The notes under the pieces were generated by a model. It saw only the letters and a list, made by a program, of their open reading frames with translations, searched no databases and was not told the DNA's origin. Below are positions 10,724 to 23,340 of a stretch of DNA of 64,000 bases, piece after piece. Source of the DNA: Gremmenia infestans (lineage: Eukaryota > Ascomycota > Leotiomycetes > Helotiales > Hamatocanthoscyphaceae); NCBI GenBank assembly GCA_032629725.1, contig JAFEVB010000007.1, forward strand, positions 2,046,001 through 2,110,000, given 5' to 3'. Positions within the stretch are counted from its first letter, which is position 1. Each line of letters begins with the position of its first letter. A program made the translations under genes and the position numbers.

Positions 10724-11714
10724 CGTTACTTGTTCAGAGCGTACATGTAAGCATCAATGTGGACAAGGCAAGAGCATGACAAATTATGTTGTACAGAAAC
10801 GGAAACAGGGAGAAATATTGTTCCACGCATCACCAAACACTGGGTAGGTAGCAGGTATCCTTAATGCAATAAACCAATTGCCTAGCTATAGTCCCGCCAA
10901 GGTGCTACTTGGCGTGGCCATGGTTTCGTAATGACTCTTTGGAAACAACGCCACTATCTCACGGTCAAACCTCCCCCAACATCGTCTTGTCTTCAGTCTT
11001 CTCGATACTATTCCACCACCCATGAATTGCCTCTGCACTAATTGCCTCTGCACTAAGTCCCTTTCAAGGATTCAGTGACTACCAACAATTATGCCCGGGC
11101 TCAACGCCTCAGTCCTGACGTCGACCCGCCTGTCTATGTACCTTGGCTACTTTACCTTCCAACTCACTCGATCGAAGAAGACTGGGCTGGGCCAGGTCAT
11201 ATCTAACAAAAGACAGGGGTATCGATTTCCAATAGTTATATTCGAGTAGTACACTGAGAAGCATAATGTGCTCAACATGAGGCCAGCCAGGGGAGGTGAC
11301 GGGAAACCCAAAGGATATTCTGGGTCACGTGCCAGAAATTGACAATCCGAAAATTGACAATGGCCATGTTTTGCCGAAGTGCAACAAAAGTTTCTGGATT
11401 CTTTCCTCATTGGGTCTTTATCGCGCGATAAGACTCTAGAAGCAGCCTTCACATCACGGCCAACTTTCAGATTAAGAAAGGCACTGCTATAGGGAGTAAT
11501 ATAAGCGGTATCTTTAAATATACCTTTATACACTTACGCACCGAGAAAGTAATTACACATACAATTCAAAAAAGTACATATACGACCCACCGGCACGTGA
11601 TATATCGTCTAGCGCGTTATCCGGGACACTTAAGACGCGTCTGCTAAATGGAGTTTGATTTCGAGTTAATTAACTTCACTTCAACAACGGCCCATTGAAA
11701 TTTACGAGAACAAA
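10724..11714. other. Intergenic upstream of MYND gene
   Basis: Nearly 1 kb. A 17-bp direct duplication (AATTGCCTCTGCACTAA-like) sits at about 11024-11055. A minus-strand ORF (11533-11147) lacks coding character and is not called. No other structure seen. Confidence 0.5.
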
Positions 11715-12666
11715 ATGGCCGCCAACCTATACCCTCAAGGCATGACCTTGCATAGCATTGGTTATGCAGCTCTTAAATACCCAGAATTACCTCCCGAACT
11801 TCCTATTCCCTTGGGAAATCAATTAGGCGTGTTGCAACGAGTAAGTTAATCAAGATGCTGATATTTTCTATATCTTTCAACATTTCTTGGATCATACGCC
11901 TTCTTTCCAGTGCATTTGGTGTAGGACGCCCTTATGGATCCTGAATTATTGCCCAAAACCTCCCTGAAGAAGTAAAGCTAATCCCCCGCTTTTACAGACC
12001 CCTCTACCAATCCAAATCCGCATCATGGCCCATGTAGCCTCCCAATACCTCCCTGCCCTCCTCGAGTACCAATACAGCGATGCCCCACACCTCCACGACC
12101 CCACCTCATCCCAATACTGGTGCTCCGACGCCTTCACCCTCATCAACTGGCTAACCAGCAATCCCGACGCCGCCGTCGCCGTCGCCAAACACCCCTCACT
12201 CTTCGCTGACACCGTCTCCAAGCTCCTCAACCCTAACATCCTCACCGAAATGAAAGCCTGCACCCGCGTAGGCGGCGCGTCATTTGAGGCTGACTTCGCA
12301 AGCATGCTGCAATTCGTGTCTACGATCCTGCTGCGCAAAGAACATCTACCCAGTCCCCCGCACCCACAGCTCCAGGACTTGGTGCCGAAGCTGAAGGCGT
12401 GGAAGAGGAAATATGGCGGGCAGTATATTGCGCGGGTTTCGGATCGCCTGGCGGATCAGATTAAGAGTCCGGACAATGCGGATTTTGCCATGGTGATGAG
12501 CGCGCAGAATCAGAATTTGGTGTGTGGGTTTGTGGGTTGTGAGGAGAAGATGAATCTGAATGCTTGTGCGAGGTGTAAGATGCAGCGGTATTGTGGGCAG
12601 GCTCATCAGAAGAGTGATTGGGGATTTCATAAGAAAATTTGTCAGAAGGGGTTAGTGGAGGACTGA
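11715..12666 (+). CDS. MYND-type zinc-finger protein
   Basis: 264 residues from exons 11715-11840 and 11998-12666 (157-bp intron, CGA|GTAAGT ... TTTACAG, phase 0). The body is alpha-helical and of unknown function. The last 45 residues hold a MYND finger: C-x4-C, CARC, YC-x3-H, HKKIC. The sixth zinc ligand is His (YCGQAHQ) where Cys is more usual; this variant is seen in fungal MYND proteins and should still bind zinc. MYND domains are protein-protein interaction modules often reading Pro-rich peptides. No SET domain is present, so it is not a SMYD methyltransferase. Start chosen because the first exon ATG has AAAATGG context and gives continuous coding into the intron. It is tail to tail with the F-box gene (183 bp apart). 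Confidence 0.82.
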
Positions 12667-12848
12667 AGAGAGGGAGCTGGCACTCTTTGGGATCTTAACC
12701 ATATCTAAGACGGTCATGGATGTAACTCCTGAGAAGCTTAGGATAGCTGAATACCTGAACTTGGATGCATTCTCATATTGCCGCGTCAATCCATCGCAGG
12801 ATACACTATACCAAAACTATACCAACCAGTAGTTTAAAAGCCTGTAAA

Positions 12849-14354
12849 TCAAATCAAGCTCAGGTGATTTTTGACTTGGCCCCTATTTTCGAATGCTTCC
12901 ACAACAATCATCCAAATCCTGCATCTGTTCCTAAATTCTATTGGGGGCTCCCTCGGCCGCTTCTGGTGGGGCCCCCCGACCTTCGCGAAACTAATAACAT
13001 CAAACATCCATATTTTCCCTCCCACCAGCTTCGCTAACCCCTTCCAATTCCTCGAAGATCCATTCCGATTCTCCTCTACAAGACACTCTTTCCTATCAAG
13101 ATCCCAAACATGAGGCGCCAGAGTGCCAGAAAGTAGGTGTCCGAGCCAAAACCGCTGGTCCGGATAATATCGCGCCGCCAGCTTCTTGGAGAGCAATCGT
13201 AGGGATAAGATCGAGGTGACTGACAGATACGACGTGATGTGATCCAAGATCTCTACAGGCAAACCATCGAGGCGCGATGCTTTGCGACTCGGATGTCCCG
13301 ATTCCGGGCCTGCTATCTCAAGTCCCTGGAAATCCAGAGATGCCGGAGATTCGTCTGCATCGCGTTTGGACAGAAAGCTTAGAACATAGCTCGTGAGGCC
13401 AGGTGCGGTGAGAGGATTGGCGCAGTACTCCTATCGACGCATCGTGTTAGTATGTCACAAGAAGGAATAGATAGATAAATGTCCGCTGTCACACACACTA
13501 CTCTCACCGACTCACCTCATCATCAGGTTCCGGACTCCAACCAGCCTTCCAACCCAGCACGCTCTGCAACGCCCCAGCACCGAAATAGTCATGCGTCCAC
13601 TCCAGCCCCACGGAGCAGAATTCTTGATGCCCACTATCGCGCATATACCTCGCATGCTGCGCGCATAGCCCTTCATACACTGTTTCAATCGTCATATTCA
13701 TTGCATTATCATCATCGTCATTACGCATCATCTGTTTATCCTGGTGTGCCACGACACGGTCCGCGATCTCGAGGCACGCGTCGTGGATTGGGAATAGCAC
13801 ATCGCCGTGAGCATTGTTGTTGAAGACGCGGAATTCTGTTGTTGTTGTTGTTATTGTTGTTGTTGTTGCGCTGTTCACGGTGGGGATGCGGAAATTGTAG
13901 CCGTCTTCTCCTGAAGGTGGGGTTGCGTGGGAGGAGATGAAAAATCCGGGAATAGTCGAGTGGTTTTGGGGTCTTTGTAAAGATGTCAGCCCCGAAACGG
14001 AAAAAAATCAAAGGATGTATGCATGTATGTAGTGCAACATACGCGTTTTCAGATGTTAAGGAATCCACAGCGAAGTCTTGAAGAGAGCTATCCCGACCTA
14101 TTAATCGGTACTTCTCAAGCCACTAGGTATTAAGTTGTTAGTCGAGTCGGCCGACGCTCTTTTATCAACATATCATAACCCCTCGATGTCTATCTCGTGA
14201 GGAGCTAGCTTTAATTACTCCGTACCTGAGCTTTCTTCAACACAGCGAGCCCTGCTCCTTCTACACGCGCCGATCCGGTGTTATCATCGTAAACAGAGTG
14301 GTATTCAAATGGACCTCCGCAAAGGGGGCAGTATAGGTTTGGTGGGAAAGCCAT
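12849..14354 (-). CDS. F-box protein with N-terminal CPLCGGP motif
   Basis: 415 residues from minus-strand exons 14354-14226, 14122-14043, 13972-13516 and 13430-12849; the phases (0, 2, 0) close exactly. The N-terminus reads MAFPPNLYCPLCGGPF, a short zinc-ribbon-like start common to a fungal F-box family. The F-box is at about residues 276-320 (GLPVEILDHITSYLSVTSIL...), followed by a C-terminal part with WDLDRKE and NRCRIWMIV typical of the same family. Such proteins recruit substrates to SCF ubiquitin ligases; the substrate is unknown. A run of Thr codons (residues about 105-118) comes from a (TTG)n microsatellite near 13840 and is likely length-variable. The intron-3 donor (GAG|GTGAGT) and acceptor (GATAG) are canonical; the intron-2 acceptor (CAAAG) is weak. 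Confidence 0.83.
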
Positions 14355-15409
14355 TTCTGCTTGTAAAATATTTAAAGTAAGCGCGTCGTTAGGGTCGGTT
14401 CCTGATAAGCGATCAAGGGCCGTCCCTTAAAGCTGGCAAGGTGAGAGCCGAGCTCTGGGGTTCGTGGGGAAATTCTTGGCTTTTTGGCAATGGTAGATGA
14501 TAACTGTAGAAGAGAGAGAAACAATTGAGGTTTACAAAACGGTGGAACCAACGAGGAGGCACAACCATCTATATTATATCAATGCTGCTGCCTGGTCTGG
14601 CTTACATAAGTTACATGGTACGGTCTAGGCACTCAACGTCCACTCTTAGGGAGTCATTCCATTAGGACTTGTTTGAGATACGATTGGGCTCGGGTTAGCC
14701 GTCTGGAGTAAAGTTCTCAAGTCATTATTATTCATCAGAAAACGGTGAGGGAAAATGAGGTCTAGGGAGAATACGCGAAGAAGGGATTGGGGCAATCTTG
14801 GAATATTAAACTTGTTATGTTGAATGACGATCTGCTGAGGTGTTTAGGTTATTAGTGAGTTAGTGGAGGGAGTGTTCAGTAGTGTGAAATTGATGCTATG
14901 TCCTGTTAGCGTCCCGGTCGAGCTATCTTCCCGACTACTCGAAATAAAGGTCTACTACAGAATTAGAATTTGGTTATAGCTATAAGAAGTGAAGCATCTT
15001 AAGATCTAGATAGTATACATTGTAAGACTTTGCCAGACAGCCTCTGACATTTCAACTGCTTTCAATCACAAGCCCTAGATGATCACCTTTATTTCGTAAA
15101 CGAACATCTGTCTATGACACCTAATTACTCCGAAGACTGACAATGACCCCGTTTCTTTATATAAGAACCACCAAGATACGCATGTACAAAACCAATGGAA
15201 ACCGGATGAAAAGGTCAGAGGGTATCTATATGCTCAACGCCATGGAAGTGCCTAATTGATATAGAGATCAAAGCCAAGCAAACGCCATGCGGAACAACGA
15301 AACATGTGCCAGCTTATTTGCTGTCGCAGAATTTGTATGAAACATAATGCACAAGTGATGCGTGGATCTTTTAGCATGATAAATTTGTATCCAAATCCCA
15401 AAAAACGAA
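14355..15409. other. Intergenic
   Basis: Upstream of the F-box gene and downstream of the kinase gene. No conserved frame, repeat or RNA gene recognised. Confidence 0.5.
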
Positions 15410-18400
15410 TCATGTTTCATACACCTGCTTGTAATTCACGGAGCCGGCATCTAAAGTTCTGTGACTCAAATGACTTTGCCGTTTGAGATCGTCATCATCG
15501 TCCCATGTATTATTGAAAGAACCGAGAAGCATTTTCCACTAGAACATGGGGGAGTTAGTTATTTCCTATTCAAGAAGGTTTCGGGAGTAGAAAGAGCTTA
15601 TGTTTCCAATTTAGGAAGTATATAAGGAGTAGTTGGAGTACATGAGACGAAACATAATAGAAGGGGGCAATGTAAAATCAAAGAGCCAGTTTTGCTTACG
15701 ACGTTGCCGTCGGAAGGTTCATGGTCAATTATGTCCCTATAATAAATAATCCTGTTAGCCTTATTCAAATCCAGAGAGAAAGTAAGCACGTGGGAGACCA
15801 CATACATGGATAAACTCAACTCGGAATCGAGAGCTTCCATGCGTCCAAGGCCGACTACATCAGCCCCGAAACTGATGAATTCTATCCCAACCTGTTCTCT
15901 CGCCTTTCCCATATCCTCTAATTTTTTAACGAGAAGTCGAATGATCTCGCTGAGATCGCTGCCCTTTTCCCAAACTCCATTGGTTAAGATATAGAGGCTA
16001 AGCGGTTTGACTTTCTTGGCGTCTTTGCTGAAACGACTTCTCTTCTTCTGAAATTCGGCTTTGTAGTCGTCGAATAGCCTATTCAAACGCAAATTGATAT
16101 CGGTATCCCCTTTGTGTTCTCGTTCCTTCACGAGTTGTACTAACTTTTTCGTTGACTTGCGATCGCTGACTCGATCTCCGGAGACAGTGAAGAGAAGGTC
16201 AATGCCATCGTCATCTGATTCCTTCACTAAATATGACAAAGCTTCAAAAACTTTAACAACGCCCGGACCATCATTGCTCTTGTCCCAGTGAGGCTTCATA
16301 CTGAAAGAATCATCAATCAAGAATACCTAAAAAGATTAGCGCAAAGCACTCTTGTTGGTGGAAAAGGGGCACACGTGATCACGATCCTTGACACGTTCTA
16401 AAAGATCCCAGTGCGGCATCTTTTTCTCTCGCGTCCGTAGCGTCCAAAATTTATCTTCTTTCCTCTCTTTTTTCCATTTCAAAACATCTTCGATTGACTG
16501 AGAGGGCGGCGGCGACCTTGGTGGAGGTCGTGTTATTTTCCCAAATTCTGTCTTTGTTTGTCTCCGTCCACCCACGCGGGGCATAAGCCTGTTCGGAATC
16601 ACTCTAGGCTCGTCAAGGCAAAAATTATCGGATGATGCTTCGGAAGTCTGTGGTTCGTAGACTTCTTTAATTGAACCATCTGACAATGCACTGAATGGCC
16701 GACTATGAGAAGCAATCTCGTGGGATTTTGCTGGATTACTGGGGGCTTCTACATCCGAAAGACCACCAGAGTCCGAACCGGATGATTTAGGGCGAAAAGC
16801 TTCTTTCCCGTTTTGGGACCGCCGATATTTGTTTCCGGTGCTGATTCGATGATTTGACGGCATCCGATTTGACAGCATTCCCGCCCTCGCACCTGGTGAT
16901 TGAACATCTAGGACATCGTTCCTTAGAGGCAGGTCGTCCGAGTAGTTACTATGATGCATGCCACGTGGTATGCGTTGAGACGCTGTGTGCTGGGTTGATG
17001 ACCGAGACCCTGTTCTCTGATGAGATCGATGCCTTTCGTCGTCCGGTCGCATCTTTGACAATTCCCAAGTGCGCTTTTCAGAGAAGGGAGACATGCCCGC
17101 ATTTGCAAGCTTGGAAGTTCCTGCCGTTGATGGTGGTCTTCGTAGAGACTCCTCCGTTGCGACCCTCGACTCAAACATGGATTCTGGACTGCTACTCCTA
17201 ATCTCATTGAGGAGGGTGGATTTTCGTTCTGAATTTGCGCCTTCTTCGGAGTATTGAAATGGGTCTCTAGGATAACATGAGGTAGTTCTCCCAAGCGCAT
17301 TTACAGTTCTCGATCTATTATCTGGCGGTAGCCTTGGTGGCGGTGGTGGACCAGTTAGGCTGTCCCTTGGTCTGCTCGAAGCTTTCCAGAGGTCTTCGCG
17401 TGCCTTTTTAATGAGACGATCTGCCATGAAGCCCAAGTTTCGAGCCATAAATCGTTCGCCAGGTCTCGCCAACATTGCTGGAATCATTTGTTCGAAGACT
17501 CTCTGGGTAATGAAGTCTTTCTTAATGACACCATCGGAACACTTCTCGTGGCATTTATCCACCGATTTCAAAGAGCACACTCCATTGTGGAAACAATCCC
17601 CGTCTCTGAAGTCACCAATTTGACTTGTCTCGGCTGCGCGTTCCCGGCGGTAATCCAATACCCCATGATGTCCATCTACAAGCCACCGCCCTGCCTCGCT
17701 GAATATACATCCGAGAGACCACAGGTCAGCATCTGGGCCTATTGGGAGTTTGTGGTTATGCGCGCCAGCTGGCCTGTAAAGTTCTGGTGCACCTAGGTAT
17801 GAAATCAGCTACACGTACTACCCGTCATAAGTAATAGGAGCTACCAACCATATGTGCGAGTGCCAGACTCGGAAGTTGTCATGGAACGTTTCTGCTTCGG
17901 CTTGAAATTGCTAATTCCGAGATCTGCAAGCTTGAACTGGAAGTCGTGCGCGTTCGTGGACCCATTGCTCAAAACAAGAATATTCGTCGGCTTCACGTCG
18001 TGGTGACACCTAAGCAGGTCGTTAGCGATGTATCAGATTGACTTCGGGTGTGTCAAAACCAAGCTCACCCTTGGAATATCTGGGGTCCACCCGCAGTCGT
18101 TGGCTCGACTTCATGTACTCCTCGCAAAGCATCAATTATCTTGAATAGACGTTCCCAGAACTTTATGACTTCCTCCCCGTCCCTAGGTGGTGCTTGTTTT
18201 TCGAAATAACTCTCCAGTGTTCCCTCATCCGCATACTCAAGGAGTATGTTATATGAGTCTCCTCTAGTGAAGTTGCCATAGAAGCCTATAATGTTGGGAT
18301 TAAATCTCAACTTCCCGAAAGCAGCAACTTCCGTCTGATAGTATCTCTCGGCATCTTTCGTGGAATATTGTTTAAGAACGAATCGACGCGCGGCTGTTTC

Positions 18401-19057
18401 TAACCCCTACTAGTTATTAGAAGAACCGCAGAATCAATCAAGCCTTTTTGAACTTACTTGTCTTCTTTCTCCTTCTGGGAGCAATTTGTTGTACCATGGG
18501 TGGATGTGAATGAGCGAGAGGTTCGCGCTGATGCCAGATTGAAGGGTCTTTTTGAAGGTGATCGGCAAGACTGTTTTGGTGTCAAAATACTGGTCTGAAG
18601 TAGCTGGAGGTAATGACGGGGCGCAGAATGCCCATTGGTGTTCACAGAAATTTTCCAAAAAGTCTGAGTGATTGTCGCCTAAGGGCCAGTGCTGTGGTGG
18701 GGTTTTCGGGTCAAATGGTAGCTTTGCATCGCTGAGAGAGTCGTAGCGCGTAAAGTGTTTGATATAATGTCCTTTATTGATCTGTAGGAGGATCGAGAAG
18801 ACTGCCACGTAACCTGGGATTATATCTTTTGGGATGAACCCATCGCTATCGTCGAACAATACGTCGATAATTCCATTCAGCTTCTGGTGATTGTTGTCGG
18901 TCAGGTAGTTCTCAAGATCGTGCATTACCATGAATGGGCGAGTACTAGCGGGGGATTTTTCTGGATCAAAGACTTCATAAGTGTATCGTCGGTTCCTCCA
19001 GCAGTGGAAGCTTTGAATAGCTTTCTCGTGGTTGCGCTGATCTCGTGGACTTGTCAT
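15410..19057 (-). CDS. Protein kinase fused to C-terminal vWA-like domain (1067 aa)
   Basis: Seven minus-strand exons: 19057-18458, 18406-18069, 18009-17849, 17792-16375, 16326-15806, 15736-15700 and 15538-15410; all phases match. Residues 1-200 form an uncharacterised N-terminal region. The kinase domain spans about 200-480: lysine in RRFVLKQY (about 212), HHDVKPTN catalytic loop (HHD instead of HRD, Asp about 317), LADLGIS (DLG for DFG, Asp about 342) and GAPE (367-370). A long Ser/Pro/Arg-rich linker follows. From about 840 comes LIDDSFSMKPHW, a DxSxS metal-site motif of von Willebrand A domains, then VGIEFISFG. The C-terminus has an acidic WDDDDD run. The 37-bp exon 6 is unusually small but keeps frame. 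All catalytic residues are present, so it is probably active. Phosphorylation target unknown. Upstream in-frame codons exist, so an extra 5' exon is possible. Confidence 0.82.
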
Positions 19058-20349
19058 TTGGAAACATGTCAATTGTTTGAGCGACAACAGAACGAGTGAC
19101 TGTAATAAATGGAACTTTGCCTAAGTATCAATCGCATGCAAACTTGCTGGCGAGCGCCATGTTCTAGGAAGACATGGCAGAGGAGAGAGAGCCTCGCCGG
19201 GGCTGAGTGCAGCAGAGCATGTGGAATCTGCCTAGGAGATGAAAAGAAGAAAAATATAGAGAATTGGAAGTAGCTTAAGAGGGATGCATAACCAAGCGAG
19301 CCAGTACAGTATCCACCGCAGGTGTGGGTGGAGCATTAGAACTGCTGGATCTCTTGCATCGTGGTGCCCATGGTTCAGCCACAATAGCAGGGGTTTTCAC
19401 CCCGACACCAGGCAGAATATGGGCCAAATTTCTGTCTGGAATTTTGTATTGATGTTGAACGAACTGAATCGCGGTTCAGTTATACTATGATTGCTGCTAG
19501 GTGCATCGTGAATGTTGTCGCTGACCTGAATAATATAGGCCGTGGCGGACGATAGAAAGTAAGTAGCAGATTACCCAACAAGCCTCCTTCTCTACTATTG
19601 GCCTCATGTGCCTTCCCCTCAATTTTATCTGTGGGGGATTCGCAACTGCTTCCGCGGGACGCTAATGCACCCAGGAGCGCATCTGCCTGTCGGCGAGCTA
19701 GGAGATCACTAGAACCCCCCTGAATATTTCAGATACTCTGGAAATTTAGCGCTGTCAAGACTTCTCTGTTCGAGCCCACCAGCCTTTCTACATTCCTTGC
19801 CTTCGGAATCCTTCCAAGATTCTGCCCTCTAGGGTGGAAAGTAAAGCTAGTCTAGCTAGAAGATTAGAGTATGTTTTACCACTTTTAACATGTAGATATA
19901 AACCTCTAATAGTTAAGCTTACTTGAAAATTCCTAAATCTGATCCTTAGAAAGCTAGAAAGCTTATACCTGCGAGTTCTAATAATGATTAGAACGCTCTC
20001 CAGCGCTCTTTCGTTAGCATTAGGCCTAGAAAAATCAGAAAGCAAAGTTAACAATATATCACTAGAAAGCAGGCTATAGGAAAGTTTCTACCTTATCCCG
20101 CCTGGTGGGATGAGAAGGTTGAATGGCTGGAGCTAACATATCCTACATATATTAAGTCGAATCGTAGAAAGTATCGACATCTTCTAGTCTATATCTAACT
20201 AGTGATAGTCCAACTCGTAAGTCTTTAAAGAAAATCTAAATCAAGAAATCCATTCGACCCAGGATAATCAAAGCATTTAAGAGTCCTCATGGCAGACTTG
20301 ACAGCGCTGTACGCCATTCATTTTGTTACATTCTCAGTCTATTCTCTGC
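19058..20349. other. Intergenic
   Basis: 1.3 kb between the kinase start and the CorA-like gene end. AT-rich from about 19830 to 20260 with no open frame. Nothing recognised. Confidence 0.5.
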
Positions 20350-22434
20350 TTATCCTCTCCTGTTCAACCAGCGATAAACCAAGTACCATGCCGCGAAAGT
20401 AACCGCCATGAGCGGGATAGTAATCGCAAGATACAGCTCCAATGCACCAAGTTGAAAAATCTTTCCACTAATTTTAGATTCTGCTTGAAAGTGGATGATA
20501 TCAGTGCTCATTATTGTCTTCGTGTTAAGTCTTAGTGTCAGTGGATCTTCCTGAGCTATGGACGTCAAAGAAAGCTGCGACGCTTGAGATAAATAGGAGG
20601 CTTACTGAGATGAACGTTCCCGGCAGAAAAAACAATGTCACGAGTGTGATGATCCTCATAGAGACGGTTTCTTCTTTTGTTTTCTGGGCAATAATATGCA
20701 TTTGTTCCGTCATATCTTCCATCCGTTTTGCCGAAATTTGAGATTTCGTAGCAAGGTCATTGCTTGCTTGGATGCCGCAATGCTTGAGTATACCATATAG
20801 CTAGATTCTGTCAGTGAATGTGCGGTCTACGCACTAGTATGGAAATGTCGTTACTTACAAGACTTTTTCGCTCACCAAGAAGACGTTGGAAGTTCTGCGT
20901 TCTGGATCGCTGCCTTCGCAGATCGACAGCGATACTTGAAACACGTTTTTCAAAACGAGCAAACTCTCTTTTACAACCAGTTTTAATACCTTCGGGAAAG
21001 TCGGCGTCCTTCATTGTCGATTGGTAATGGTCCCGCAATTCCTCCAAGATATCAGCATTTGCTTCAAGAACTAGAAAGACCTCGTTTGCGCATTCTTCAA
21101 GATATTGAACTTGTTGCAAATCGCCAAATGTAAACCCGTCATCAGCCTGGTCTTTATCATTCTGGATGGCTCCCGGCATACCGGGAGGAAGCTTAGGAGG
21201 CGGAGGTGGTCTGCCAGGAGTTGAGATAGGCCCACTCGGTTGTGGGAAAGAGGGCTGGTATTGCTGCTTTTCCATGTCCAGATTTCCCTTGCTAGACCAT
21301 GTCGACCATGAGCCTGTATTTCTTGATGCTTTCGTGAAATTTGAAATTTGCCGGAAAAAGGACGGTGATGACTGCTTGGTGATTTGTCCAGGCGGCTCTG
21401 CAATTGGAGTTGGCTGCTTTGTAATTGGTATTGCCAAAGAATTCAGCGTTGCATTTCGAAGTTTCTCCTCCAGGTCGTTGAGATACCAACGCCATTCCTC
21501 ATCGCACCAATCGCAGATAGCTAGGTGCGTGGCTAGAGTTGATGAAAATGAACTAGCTGTAGTTTCGAAAGATCTTAAACCTTCTCTGCTACTTGTCGCT
21601 GAGACGGTCGCAGCTTCAATCCGATTCTTTAGGAGCTGGTTACCTTTGATCACGGTCCAGAATGATTTTCCTGTCTCCACATCGAATGAATGATAGACAG
21701 CTACTTGGCGAATAGACCAAGGCATCTTGGGGTTGCTGTTTGAACTTTCGACTGATTTTAAATTATAACACAATCGGACATCACGGCCAGATCTACCTAA
21801 CGAGGGAATACTCAACTCTCCATCCGCCACAAGCAGCCGAGTTCCCTCTCGAAATCCGCTAAAATGAAAGTCTTGCATATTTTCTTGATTTCCAAATGGG
21901 AAAACGAAGTCTAAAAAGACGGGCATTACTTGATGGTGTGTGAAGGTACATTCCAACATTTCCTTGCTTAGTTTGAGGTGTGCTCGTGAATGAGGAGAGT
22001 GGATGAAGCTGTTCGTTCAAGTTCAGCTTAGAGCTTAGAGAGTAAATTAGGCCTTACATGAATCTGCATCTTGGATCATCGTGATCGTATAGCTGGCTCC
22101 CCCCCTGAAGTCGGCCATTTAACTGGAAGACATTCGAAACGCAGGTAGATTGAAATTCTAAGAGTTTTCAGGTTAATATACCATAGACTCGCCAGTATTT
22201 CTCATCGTTTCGCTAATGTAAAATCTTACCTTGAACGCCATCATCAAATTCTAAAATGTCAACAGCCGCTTCGCCATCTTGAACAAAGAGCCTCCCTTTC
22301 TGCTTCTGGAGTCTGTCGAAGTAGCGTTCCAAGTGATGCAATTGAGGTTCCGGATTGATGATATTTGTAGGGAACGATGAGGATCGCAGGCATGAAATCG
22401 TAAGCAGTTCCTCACCTGAAAGCGGAAGTAGCAT
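20350..22434 (-). CDS. CorA-like fungal membrane protein (605 aa)
   Basis: Minus-strand exons: 22434-22230, 22157-22058, 22008-20859, 20800-20606 and 20517-20350. The N-terminal half carries the fungal CorA-like transporter domain: DHDDPRCRF, MLECTFTHHQVMPVFLDFVF and FHFSGF are its signature blocks. A Pro-rich linker (PGRPPPPPKLPPGMPG) precedes a helical region ending in two membrane spans: MRIITLVTLFFLPGTFIS (about 533-550) and LYLAITIPLMAVTFAAWYLVY (about 578-598). This two-span end resembles CorA Mg2+ channels, but the GMN motif is not evident, so ion transport is uncertain. The start is provisional: the frame stays open upstream (YCAYSDFQ...) behind a good acceptor at about 22493, suggesting one more 5' exon. 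The last acceptor (ACGAAG) is weak but needed for frame. Confidence 0.8.
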
Positions 22435-22760
22435 GCCTGAGACTGAGTTCGAGATATGGACTAGACTTTGAAAATCCGAATAAGCGCAGTAGCTGGAATA
22501 ATGTCACGTAAATCATGAGTATATATTGCTTATATGTTTTTGTCCGTCGTTGCCAAAATATGAAAAGAGCCTCATCATCAATAATCAGGCCAAAAGAGTA
22601 CACGGTGAGGAAGAGCGCAGGCGACATTATAGACCACGACCTCCTTCGGGCGATAATGAGGGGTGCCAAGGATTGATTCCACAGGCTATGCACCCACCCA
22701 CCTCTGGGTTCCGTCTTAGCCACCACACCTATCCTATGCATGAGCTTGCCACGTTGACGA

Positions 22761-23340
22761 TCAAGAAAGGCTCCACGATCTAAGAACTACAAAAACTCCA
22801 ACGATTGCATGTTCGCCTTCTAATAAATTCCCAGGATTTAAAAAACGAAAAGCATTTCGAAAGGCTTGTTCACGTGCCACCATAAGTTTAAGTTCTCGTG
22901 CCATGTCCGGTTCAACTGAAACTACCGCTTGCTGGAGTGTCTGGGATTCTTCTTCCTAGAAGGCTCTCTCGCTGCCCCTAGTTACACATGTGTCAGCCTC
23001 AATCCACAATTGCAGGTGCATGCTATAAGTGTGACCTACTTCAGACAAAGCCTGCGGGACCCAAAATTTGTACCGATCATTGGACATCTGAAAAAGAATG
23101 TTAGTGTCTCTAATTACAACACTCAAAGTTAAATATCAACCCGTTTTTTTTTGGTGCACCCAATTGCAAGCAGGGGTATACTTATTGAATACGTAAGAAT
23201 GAAGGAAGTCGTACCTCGGTATAAAAGTCAACGTAACCAAATGTCTCCTGAAGGAATCCATTTACAATCTCTTCCGTTAGGTGATACGCAGGAATGTAGT
23301 CCCACAGGGCATTCTCATAGCTATACGAATTGGTGGCCAT
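22761..23340 (-). CDS. Unknown 122-aa protein, three exons
   Basis: Exons 23340-23215, 23087-23040 and 22955-22761 on the minus strand, introns 127 and 84 bp, all phase 0. The start ATG (ACAATGGCC) opens a Tyr/Trp-rich region (ENALWDYIPAYHLTEEIV), followed by NDRYKFWVPQALSE and a helical C-terminal part with MARELKLMVAREQAFRNAF. No signal peptide, membrane span or known motif is visible. It reads in the same direction as the CorA-like gene 327 bp downstream. It could conceivably be the true 5' part of that gene, but it ends with its own in-frame stop. I do not recognise the family. Confidence 0.6.

Noticed and set aside
11147..11533. 128-codon minus-strand ORF
   Set aside because: No protein-like pattern, no promoter or homologous motif, and the sequence is ordinary intergenic DNA.
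22412..22741. 109-codon minus-strand ORF as first exon of the CorA-like gene
   Set aside because: Its frame differs from the conserved one and its sequence shows no family features; only the region after about 22493 in another frame is plausible.
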